Positions 33,761 to 45,900 of a stretch of 64,000 nt of DNA are shown here, in pieces. Every line of letters begins with the position of its first letter. Position 1 is the stretch's first letter. A program made the position numbers and the translations under genes. Under the pieces are notes generated by a model, which was not told where the DNA came from, made no database searches, and saw only the letters and a program-made list of their open reading frames with translations. Source of the DNA: Dioscorea cayenensis subsp. rotundata (taxonomy: Eukaryota > Streptophyta > Magnoliopsida > Dioscoreales > Dioscoreaceae); contig NC_052486.1 of NCBI RefSeq assembly GCF_009730915.1, forward strand, positions 22,411,589 through 22,475,588, read 5' to 3'.

Positions 33761-33943
33761 CAATCAACGCCTGATCCAAACCATAAAAAATCTCTGAAAG
33801 TACAGTCTAAGAAAAAAATGAAAATTTTTTTGTAAGAGAAAAAATTATTTTTTAGAGTGTATTTGGGATTGTTATAATGAGCCAATAAATTTTTATAGTA
33901 TGGGTTTGCTATAATTTCATAAACGTAGTTTACGTTGAAAAAG

Positions 33944-34169
33944 TTTAATTATTGTACATGTCCCTATAATTGTGTACTTTCTATCTTTTTGTCCTTCTAA
34001 TATTTTTAGGTATAATTAAGTTCTCATATTTGGTCGAGTTGGGTCGTTCTAGTCCACGGCAATAATTTTTAGATACAATTAAATCCTTGCAATTTACACT
34101 TAACTAAAAATATTGCAAGGACTAAAAAGATAGAAAGTACATAATTATAGAGACCTATACAACAATTAA
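33944..34169. mobile_element. MITE-like inverted-repeat element
   Basis: The left arm (about 33,944-34,021) and right arm (about 34,096-34,169) are reverse complements sharing GTACTTTCTATCTTTTT and TAATATTTTTAG-like blocks, with about 75 bp between them. There is no coding capacity. Target duplication was not identified. Confidence 0.6.
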
Positions 34170-36991
34170 AAAAAAATTAACATTTCTTTATTACTGTAAC
34201 ACTTTATAAAGAAATGGAAGATAATTAATTATCATATATATATATATAGCAAACATTGAGCCATGCTTCTCCTCTCATTGAAAATATCACAAGACATGAA
34301 AAAAATATATATAACTGTTTTTTGTGAGGAGAAGTAATTATCTAAAAAAAGTTGAAAAATTATTTTATTTAGTGTACTCTAGATTCGAATAATGAGTGGA
34401 TGAGTATTTATAAATACTTGTAAAAAAAAAAAATTTATCTTTTCTTACAATAAAGATCTACAGTAACTGTGTGGACCTAACTTAAATTAGTGAACTACAT
34501 AAATTTCCTATATGTATTTTATTATTTTTTTCCCCCTTTCTTCATTCTTTGTCTTGTTTGGTTTATTATATTATATTATATTATTTTAATATTGATTTTT
34601 GAACAAGTTTTGCACTAATATTCTATAATGTCTAATGAGTAGCTAAAGGAAAGATTAGCAATTGCTTTGAGGACTCAAACAACAAAAAAAGAAAGATTAG
34701 CAATTGCTTTTAGGACTAAGCAACAAAACAAGAAGATAAGTTAGAAGGGAGATGAAATGGTGACACACATGCATTCTTTTAACAGTGATACTTTTAAAGT
34801 GGTGGGTGGCTTAGTGACACAAAAGCAAAGGAGGAGGAATAGGAATAAGAGGAGTTCATCACCCCTATGAACTTATGAACACAATGCTTTGTCCCCCTTA
34901 ATAGACAAAAGTTAAAAGCAGTGTTTTAGTATAGTGGAGACTGAGATTTCCTCATTTCCCCCTCCCTCACTAGTCACTATTACCCTTCTTTTTAGTGGAT
35001 AGTCTATTCTGAAAGTTTATGCCTATTATTGCCAAGCCAATGCCACTCTTTTTATCACCAACTATAAAGAACCATATATATATATATATATACATATGTA
35101 TATATGATGGTGCTAACTAGTAGTGCCTTCCATTTCTTCTTCAACTATTCTTGCAATTTTATTTATTGATTGATTTATTTATGTAATGTGTGGAATTACA
35201 ATATAGAATATGATTTTATTTGTTTAAATATTTTTTCTAATAAAAAATCAACCGTCTTCGGTTTCAGATATGGTGACTCATCTTTTATGTTGGTCTATTT
35301 CTTTTTCAATGAAACAACAATTTATCCATTTTTCTCAAAAAATAAAAAAATAAAAAATCAACCAAGAAAATATATATAAGCAGATGTGATTTTTTAGAAG
35401 AGTGCATTAGTGATTACCTCTTTTTAGAGGGGTATTCAAGCAAATTATTAAAGGCATGCAACTATATTACTAAACTGGTACATTTGTGATGGTTGTTTTT
35501 AGTGCAAGTTATGAAAACATTGGAGAGAATAAACAAAGCTAAAGAATATGCTCTTGTTGATCCATATAAACATTTAATTATAGCCTTTATTGCTTGTAAA
35601 ATTTGTCATGAAGTCCTCTACTTGTTTTTTATTTTTTATTTTTTTCTTCTTCATTGAAGATACCTAAAACTTGATAGTTGGTTCTTAAAACTCACAATGT
35701 GCAAACCAAACAAGACAAGGCTATATATTATTATCTAGTTGATGATGAACCTCAACTAATAAAGACTAATGCAAATAGTTATATTATTAGTGGGAGAATG
35801 ATTTAAGTGATTGGTTGACAGCATCCATAGATCATGGATCTAATTTATGCCATGAAAATTGGGATTGCCCTTGTCAACCTCAAATAACAAAATGTTTTAC
35901 CTTGTGGATGAGATTAAGAAAGAATCATATATATCATATATTTTGTTCCATTTCTTACTTCCTTTTTTTATTGTTTTAAAATTATTATTAAGGGTTCTTA
36001 TTTTGGGTGTGAATTGTGTGTGTGATGTGTGGACCAACCACTCACTCTTAACTCTTAAAAAGACAATCCAACAAGTGGATTTCAAAGTTCCAAAAAAAAA
36101 CAAAAGCATCATTTGTCACCTCTTCTCTTTTAGTGTTACTAGTTCTGGTCCTCCATAGTTTTCTGACTCAAAATCCCACATGGGGGAATTACAACCCACT
36201 TCAAATTTTGATTATCATTCAAAACTCTGTTACCAAATTTAGTTCCTCCTTATATGATGATTTAATTTCACTTCACACAGATTACTCTCATTTTCATGGT
36301 TTAAATCAGTAGAAACATTTTTATAAGGATTAGGGTTTAATTAAAACATCAACAAGTTGAATAGTTCAACTGTATATTAGTTTTATGAATTTCTTTGAAA
36401 CTCTTGACAGTTAGTTTAGAAGAAGACGACGACACCGGGTTTTGGGAATATATATATATAAGGTAACAAAATCTTGCCATGGTTGAGAAATCCCTGTAAA
36501 GAATAACATCACCAACAAAATTAGGACAAAAAATGAGGAACAAATTTGGACTAGAAACCAACTAGGATTTCAAAAATATCAACATACTTAGTCATCAGAT
36601 GTAAGTTCAGTGGAATGATTCAACCGGTTGTGGCTCAGTTGTGTCATCCATGATACAACCTGAAAACTAGAGGAAAACCATATCTACTCTTGTGCACGTC
36701 TTAGAATGAGAATAAAATCTAAGATTTCCAAAGAACAAGAATGTTCATCAAACAAACAGTTTAATATATGTCCCTAAAGTTACATTAATAAGGTTGCCCC
36801 ATAAATAAATATGATGTTGATTTCCATAATAACCTATAAATAAAAAATATAATATATGACAGCACTTTGGAGGATTGAATAATTCATTGTAATGGATTCA
36901 TGGATAAAAATCAAAAATTTTCTAAAAATAAAACACTGACTTTTCTTTGTAAGTTTCTCTGAACTGAGGGCCAATGCATCCATAATGATAA
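34170..36991. other. Spacer and 3' flank of ALG12
   Basis: AT-rich, without recognisable genes. An approximately 45-bp tandem duplication containing AGATTAGCAATTGCTTT lies at about 34,650-34,730. The end next to 36,991 should include the ALG12 3' untranslated region. Confidence 0.5.
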
Positions 36992-39900
36992 TCACAGGCA
37001 GCCTGGCCAGTTTGAGAGGGCAATATCTTCATGTCCTATATTACCATGGACAAACACTTTTGGTTCCCTTAGCTGTGGTCAAAATAAAAGCAGTTACAAT
37101 TGAACAATTGAGGCATAATCAAATGCACATTAAAGTATTCTGATTTAATTGAACAACACTAAATTAAGCTCCTCTAGTGTTGGCTTACCAGTTACCATTG
37201 CACAGATGATTTTTCTATTGAAAAATATGGTTATGCATTCATATAAAAGTCAATCATTGCTTATACAGTTATATACCCTAATGAAAATTATTTTTACTTG
37301 TATTTCCCCACACAACACTTCTATTTGCTTGCTTACACACCCTCATGGATAGAAGTCAACTTAGCCCTGTTTAGAGTCTTTTTTTTATTTTTCTTAAATA
37401 AAAACTTAACTTTTAAAATTAATGTTTTTTTTAGACAAAAGTGCATGCTTGGATTGTTTTTTGGGGGAAAAAGCAAAAACACAAAAAAGAAAAGAAAAAA
37501 AAAAAAGTGTTTTGTTGCCTTTCTGATAAGTAAGGTGATCGTTATCTCTTTGAAAAGCAGTTCTAAAGGTACAAAAAACACTTGGATTAAATATTTCTGT
37601 GACCAAAATGCCGATACAGAAAAAGGTTTTCCCCACCATATCCGTATATAAAGTTAATATATCACTTTCTTCTTCAATTTGTTTGAAGGCTCCCAATTTC
37701 CTTGAAGCCTAACTGGACACTGAGATCTTGTCGCTAGCAATCAACTTTAAACCTCACCGGAATTGGGTGACATTCTTTGTGATTCTAGTTCTCAAATTTT
37801 CATGTTATATTACTCTTTAATTGTGTTCAAATTTTGCTACTTGTTCATTAGAGAAGTTTGATTTCTCTAGCAAGTTCTCAAGCTGAGCTCTGCTTGGATA
37901 GTTTAAGAGATTTTATAGCAACATAATACTTGCTTCATTATTGAAGAAGTTAAATGTTCCTAGGCAAAGCAAATTTGATAGATGACAAGTAATCAAGTTT
38001 TCCCCCTCTAGCATGAGTAGAAAGATATTCTCTTCATCTTATAGAAAAAGACTAGAGATCAAAATAGATTTTTTATAATTTCTCTTTTCAATTTTGAAAA
38101 TCTCTAAATGAGTTCTTACTCAAAGCGTGCTTCTCTTAGTTGAGTTTTAGAATTTGGTTATTTTAAGTATTAAGAGAATTCAGTTTAGTGGTAATTTACC
38201 ACTTTGGAAGTGCTTCCACATTCACACAAACATGCAACATTAAACAAAAATGCTTAACTAATAAGACATGCAACTATGCAAAAAATTAAACTAATTAGTT
38301 TAAGCACTTAAAACATATAACACATCTAAAAAACACAAAATTAACATTTTAAAAAGGAAGCGAATCCAAACAGACCCTTAAAAAAAAAGGGGGTAAAATA
38401 CTTGGATGGTCACCCAACTATTCAAGTGTTTCTATTTTAGTCACCCAACTATAAAAAAATTCAATTTTGTTATTCAACTTTGAAATTACGTTCAATAAGG
38501 TCACCCACACCCATGCCGTTAACAGTGTGCTGACGTAGCAATACATGTCACCCATTTTTTGCCACGTCAGCACAACCACGTGGCATAAAAATAGTAAAAA
38601 TACCTAGATGGTCACCCAAAAATTCATATGTTCCTATTTTAGTCACCCAACTATAAAAAAATTTCAATTTGGTCATCCAACTTTGAAATTACGTTCAATT
38701 AGGTCATCCGAGCTCACGTCATTAACGATGTGCTAATGTGGCGATACATGTCACCTATTATTTTGCCATGTTAGCACAACCACGTGGCATAAAATATTAT
38801 TTTTTTCTATTCAATTTACCATGTGGTTTAAGTTGCCACATGGACGCCTACGTGGACATTCACGTGGCATGAAGAGCTTTTCCCTATTTTTACTTTTTTT
38901 TCCCGATGTTCATCTTTCTTCCTTCTTTCCCTTTTCATTCTTCATTCAAAATCCTAAAACCTCATTGTTAAGAAGTATAGAGAATACTTCTAACCCTTAT
39001 CATTCTTCCTTCTTTTCCCTTTTCAAACTTAAAGATGATGAGGGTTGCCCACACCAATGATCATAATGCCACTTTGGATGTTGATACTAAATGATGCTGC
39101 CAACGAAGAAAAAGAAAAGTTGTGTATACAATGAAGGAGACGATTTCCCTCTATCATTCTTATTCTAACGTTGGTGCTAAGTTTAGAATGAATGGCAAAA
39201 TTTGCAATTGGCTTAGAGATATAAAGAGTTTTCTATGTATTTTTTTTTAATTTAATTATTTGGGCACCCTAATTGTTTTATGTGAAGCAGCACATGAACT
39301 TTCTGCAAGTTGTTAAAGTTCATGTTGATGCAATTTTTTTAATAAAATTCACTCGCTACATGCAATTTTTGTTTTCAAATGCTGTTATTAGTTAATTCTC
39401 TAAAATATAATATATTACAGTTTATATATGTGGCTCTCCATGCCACGTGAATGTCAACGTGGTAACTTAAGCCACATGGTAACTTGAACTAGAAAAAAAT
39501 AATATTTTATGCCATAAGGTTGTGCTAGCATGGCGAAAAATGGGAGACATGTATCGCCACATCAGCACATCATTAACGGCGTGAGTTTGGATGACCTAAT
39601 TGAACATAATTTTAAAGTTGGGTGACCAAATTGAAATTTTTTATAGTTGGGTGACTAAAATAGGAACACTCAAATGGTTGGGTGACAATCCAGGTATTTT
39701 GCCCTATTTTATGGCAAATGGGTGGCATGTATCGCCATGTCAGCACATCGTTAACGGTGTGAGCTTGAGTGACCTAATTGAACATATTTTCAAAGTTGGA
39801 TGACCAAATTGAAAACTTTTATAGTTTGGTGACTAAAATAGGAACACTTAAATAGTTGGGTGATCATTTGGGTCAATAAAGAGTAAGTGATAGTTTGGGA

Positions 39901-42900
39901 CCCTCCTATAAATTTTTTTTAGATAACTTCTGGCCATAAGGGTATACTACCAATTATCCATTTGGGGCAGGGGTACACAAGCCAAAAAGAGAAAAAGGAG
40001 CAGCCATTTCTCAATTAGTAAGATTGTGAAATCTGGAATTAGAATAACCAAAAAAACAAAAAAATCCAATGCGACTTATTGGATTACTTGAAGCAATATT
40101 GAAATGAGAATAACCTACCAATATAATTGGTGGAAAACCAATTCGAAGACGGGCTTTTGAGAATCCATCAACAAAAAATAAGCATTGGAAGCCATCAATT
40201 TTTGAATGTTCACTGCACATGATAATAAAGGAAAAATAAGTCATGAAATATAGGACAAATACAGTATCAAAGGTCTTACAATGGCTAAAACATTAGAAGA
40301 CATGCGGCAAGGCTGTATATAAGTGTACAACCCAACATTTTCGTATGAAACCAAGCCAACAACTTGTGAGGAAATCTGCATCAAGTTATGATTAACTGAG
40401 AATAGAAGTCAAAATTCACCTTAGCAAGTAGGTAAAATTTCTGGTATGGTACTCTGCCAAGGTAATCCCTTCTTCTTTTGAATACCTGTTTTTGAGTTGA
40501 AAAAAAAGTGTAAAAAAGACTGTAAAAAGACTACAAGAATTGTATTTTATGGCTCTATGAACAAAATAAGACAAAGAAATGACGTCAGAAAGCTACAAAA
40601 CATGAAACATGGAAGATTAACAACTAGAAAAATTCCTTCAATATGGTTCAAGAATCCTGCGTCCAAGATACAATAATAAAATCAGAAAAGAAAACTACTG
40701 AACCATAAAGTAGTTCTAGGACATGATTAAATAATGATATCATATCAGGGAGTTACCAGATTACACAAATGACCATCGACGATGTTGATAGGAACTTTCC
40801 CTCTAGTTATTCAGCAAACCAAATGATGAATGTAATTCAACTGCTTTATGTGGTCCTTGGTTACGTCAAAGGACATGTTCATACTTTTGCTTGTATTAAA
40901 CATATATGAGAAGCACTCAAAGTTTCCTTGTATAGCACTAAGAGAACAATTTACAGTTTATTGTTAATACTTGTATCATCTTTTTTTACTTGAAACAATT
41001 TATTTAGGTTGTAGTGGACATATTCATTGCAGCAGAATTAAAAGCTGAGACGTCATGTAAATGAAGTGCGACTCTAATCAATCAAAAGGTCCATGTCAAT
41101 CTCCTCTTCATTTTGTAGAACATCCATATTAATGTTCTTCTCTAGTCAGCTTCACTATTAGTGCAGTTGGGAATGCATGACCTAAAGAAGAAACTAGGGC
41201 AAAAGAGCATTCATGAAATTTACTATAAGTTATGATTGCACATGATCAATTGAGGATAAGAGAGCAAGTTCTATCAAAGCAAATAAAAATGTGTTACTCA
41301 CAATATATATATACAATAAATATACAGATATATAGATCACCTATACATCCCTCCCCCAACAAGCAGAATATCTATCAGCTGTGCAGCAAGAGAAGCATAC
41401 CTCCATGGAGGGTTATTCTCAAGGAAACGGGATACACCATTCATTGCAGCAAAGGAATCAATATGAACCCGCCTGTCCATTGTTGTATTCGTTGTCCCAA
41501 CTGATATCAATACCAATTGGTTAATGAAAAAACATTCAATGAACTATTAAAAGAATTGCAATATCAACAACAAGGTATATATTATTTTATTTTCAATAAA
41601 TACTATGTTTATTCAGAGACAAATTGGGATGGCTGGTATAAAATCTTCCTTAATATATGTAAAAACAATTAAAATGGTAACACAACTGCTTGCAACAATC
41701 AGCACTTCATTCGTAAAATAGAACAAGCCTTAAGCCATAACTTCCGGTTCACACAACCCTAAGCCAGTGCAAAAGCAGCATATGTTAAGATCATGAGAAC
41801 GATGCTAAAAAAGTAGCTTGTAAAAAGGTTTAAATCACTAGAAAGCCAAAATAAAAGACCATTGCATCAGAAAAAATTTCACAAGAACCATACATATAAG
41901 TCATTGCTGATTAATGGTTCCAAGCAATAAGCCACAAATGTTTAATAAATTGCCGAAATACTTAATTTACTTGGGTAAGATGTAAAAAAGACAGATAGGC
42001 ATAAAGTGAATTTACCAGACTGATGTAGAGCTTTTAGAGCATAACCTCCAGGATAATTTTCATAAGATGCCATGAATGTCACAATGGAGCATCCTAGACT
42101 AAACAACCATAAATGAGAATAGGAAACATGATAGGCAACAATATAAAAAAAAAAAAGACCACACATTTAATAGAAAACCTAATAAGAATGGAGACAAGCA
42201 TTCCGATGTAAAGCCACCTCCAAAGAGTTTTCTTCCTGTTGTTATATCTGGAACATTCAGAAGCAAAATTATCAACAAATACTGTCTTCTCATCCTTCAT
42301 ACACTCTTATCTTCAATAATAACTGCAACTCCATTTATCTACTAGTTTAAATAAAAGGAACAAGTATAAGCTGAAAATTACAATAATGATTTTCTTCATG
42401 TTTTCCTTTTGATAATTAATGGTGCATATCTTAGCTTCAAAAGAATTTTCCCCTGTATATTTACTTTTTATAGATAAATAACCTACAAAATAAAATTGGC
42501 AAAAGAAAAAAAGAAAATCATTTTCCCGAGAAAAAAAAACAAGAGAAACCACTCAACTTAAAATTACAAAATCTTTGAGAGAAATCCTACAATTTATGCT
42601 GAAATTAATTAATACTGTGAAACATATAGCATTTCCAGATTGCAAAGCAGCTATAAGCCAAGACTATCACAAAACACATTGGAAGTATAAATACTTTCCC
42701 TTGTAAGTCTCTATGGTTTTAAGTCTCTATGCGATAGTAACAGCCTTTGCATCAAAAACTTGGTGTGCGTGTGCAATCCTGCAAGTATACTGGTCGTCAA
42801 GTAACACCTCTCGAGCGAGCACGAGACCCGCACGAGAGGGTCGTATTCCCAAGGGCCCGAGAATCTACTCTTACTTCCTCTTTGTAATGTTGTTTAACCT

Positions 42901-45900
42901 ACAAGTCCGAATGTGATAGAGAGAATACAAAGAAACAAAGTAAATGCAAATAGAATGCGAACAACGAAGGCAAAATACGGGGAATAATCAGGGCAATGAA
43001 GTGGTCACGGATGAGGATCCCTTCAGGGGCTACTAAAGTGTGTAGGATGCTAGAACTAACATGCAAGTGGCCAGTTGGACTGAGAAAACCCTAATTTAGG
43101 CCAACCTGATGGTCACGGCAATTGACCCCTAATCCGGTTTGAGTATTGGATATGGAATCTCTTCTGCCCAAATCATCCTATGATTGCAATGGGCATGGTG
43201 GTTTTCTCAAGCTAGGATTGAAACACAAGCTAGTACTCAACTCTAGAAATGGAGGGGTACAAATACCCGATGATCACGGCGTACTTATACGTGCATCCCT
43301 TAGTGAGTCTAATATTAGGGCAATGCTCATGCAACCTAGTACTACCTAAGAATTGATATACAGAGTTCTCATGCATACCAAGGAATTAAAAATGCACCAA
43401 ACATGGATCACAACCAAGCCAAAATGCAGTATATAGATCAAACATCCAAACAACATAAGTTCACCCCCAAGGTCAAGGTGACCTTGGGGGTTTAGTTGTT
43501 CATAGTCACAAAATACACCAAGAAAGTCATGAAAATAACTAAATAAACCATAAAACAACTACCACAAGAGATGGAGGCCGGAGAAGCTTCCAAAGACGCC
43601 ACTCAAAGGGGATGGCTTCCTATCATCTTCAACCTCTCAAAACCAAGCCCTTGGAGTAGATCTTGCTCCAAATCACGCTCTCCTCGCCAAATCCGCCATG
43701 GAAATGCCCTCAAAACCCATCTTCTTCCTCAGATGGTGGTGATGAGCTTCAAGAAGGGGGCGTCTCCTCTTCAAAGAAATGCCCTAATGATGCTTATAAA
43801 GAGTGGCTTCGGGATGGCTTACGGGTGGCCTCACTCTCAATATACAGAAGAAGAGACACCTCCTTCTTGAAGCTCATCACCACCATTGCCGATCTGAGGA
43901 AGAAGAAGGGTTTTGAGGGCATTTCCACGGCGGATTTGGCGAGGAGAACGTGATTTGGAGCAAGATCTACTCCTAGGGCTTGGTTTTGAGAGGTTGAAGA
44001 TGACGGAAAGCCATTCCTTTGAGTGGCGTCTTTGGAAGCTTCTCCGGCCTCCATCTCTTGAGGGAGTTGTTTTATGGTTTATTTAGTTATTTTCATGACT
44101 TTTTTGGTGTATTTTGTGACTATGAACAACTAAACCCCCAAGGTCACCGGATGTAGATGAACCTTGGGGATGAACTTGTGTTGTTTGGATGTTTGATCTA
44201 TATACTGCATTTTGGCTTGGTTGTGATCCATGTTTGGTGTATTTTAATTCCTTGGATGCATGAGAATTCTGTGTATCAATTCTTAGGTAGTACTAGGTTG
44301 CATGACTATTGCCATAGTATTAGACTCACCAAGCTTGAAAGGGATATACGTATAAGTACGCCGTGACCATCGGGTATTTGTACCCCTCGATTTCTAGGGA
44401 TGAGTACTAGCATGTGTTTCAACCCTAACTTAAGAAAACCACTCATTCCCATTGCAATCATAGGATGATTTGGGCGGAAGCGATTCCGTATCCAATACTC
44501 GTACCGGATCAGGTGTTAATTGCCGTGACCATCAGGTTGGCCTAAACTAGGGTTTTCTCAGTCCAACTGGCCACTGGCATGTTAGTTTTAGCATCCTACA
44601 CACTTTAGTAGCCCCTGAGGGGATCCTCATCCATGACCACTTCCTTGCCCTGATTATTCCCCGTATTTTACCTTCGTTGTTAGCATTTTATTTGCATTTA
44701 CTTTGTTTCTTAGTATTCTCTCTATCACATTCGGACTTGTAGGTTAAACAACATTGCAAAGAGAAAGTAAGAGTAGATTCTCGGGCCCTTGGGAATATGA
44801 CCCTCTCGTGCTCGCACGAGATGTATTACTTGATGATCCGCATACTTGTGGGATTGCACACAGTCGACCAAGTTTTTGAGATGAGCATTTTCATAATTAA
44901 AAAAATGTAAATAAGAAACAAATGGATATTCTCATAGATAAAAAATTGACTTAATGAACTAATTGTGGTCATAATCAATTGAATTGCTATGTCATAGTGC
45001 ATCTCATCAGGTAATGACATGGAAGAAAACCTCACCATAACTATTAAAAGTGCAAGGCGCGCCAAGGCACTTAAAGGGTCAAATCGCCTAGGCGCAAGGT
45101 GCAACACTTAAGAGCGCTTTTTTGCAAAGCAACGAGCAAAAAAGTTTAAAAGAATTATTAAAAAATCATAAAATTCATAATAAATACTAAAATTTCATAA
45201 AATAAGAAAAATCAAAGTTTAAAGTTCAAACTTGGATAAAACATATAGAGAGAGAAATAGCATATCACCAATGTAGCAAAAAAGTCATCACACTACTATA
45301 CTATTAAGAAATACTATTACGATTACGATTTACTACTATTCTACTGCTATTAAGGAATACTATTACACTAGGAAATCCTAAACGCTATCAAGTTCAATAG
45401 CTTCATCATTATTCTTGCACTCACTCTCATATTCATCATCATCATCTTGATATTCTTCTTCTTCTTTGTCAAATTCATACCCCTCATCTCTAAATCCAAA
45501 AGAATAAATAAGCTTCCCTTTTCAATTATCAAAAGGCCTTTTTTGCACTTTACTTGGCCTAACACTTGAAGTGGATGTTGAGATTTAATTTGATATTATC
45601 CAATGGCTTATATTTATCCAGTTCTTAAAAACTAAAAAAAAAAATCCCTTTTGTTTTAAAGGGTTAAGATTTAATTTGATGATCATCTACTGGTTCAAAT
45701 TTATCTAGCTCTTAAAAACTGGGAAAAAAAAACTTTTATTTTTAAAAGTTGAGATTTAATTTGATGATCATCTAATGGCTCAAATTTATCAAGCTCTTAG
45801 ACTTAAAATTTAAAAATAAAATAGAAAAAAGGCTACACTTTACCAAGGCACACCTCAAATCACCTCGAGCCTCAAGGCAAGGCATGCCCCCTTGGGCGCC

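Noticed and set aside
40011..40118. Extension of ALG12 exon 19 to a stop at 40,011
   Set aside because: Reads into residues foreign to the family; the GTAGGT donor at 40,118 and the exon at 36,992-37,072 restore the conserved C-terminus.
43571..44054. Open frames beginning MEAGEASKDATQR on both strands
   Set aside because: Mirror images created by the palindrome; no recognisable domain.
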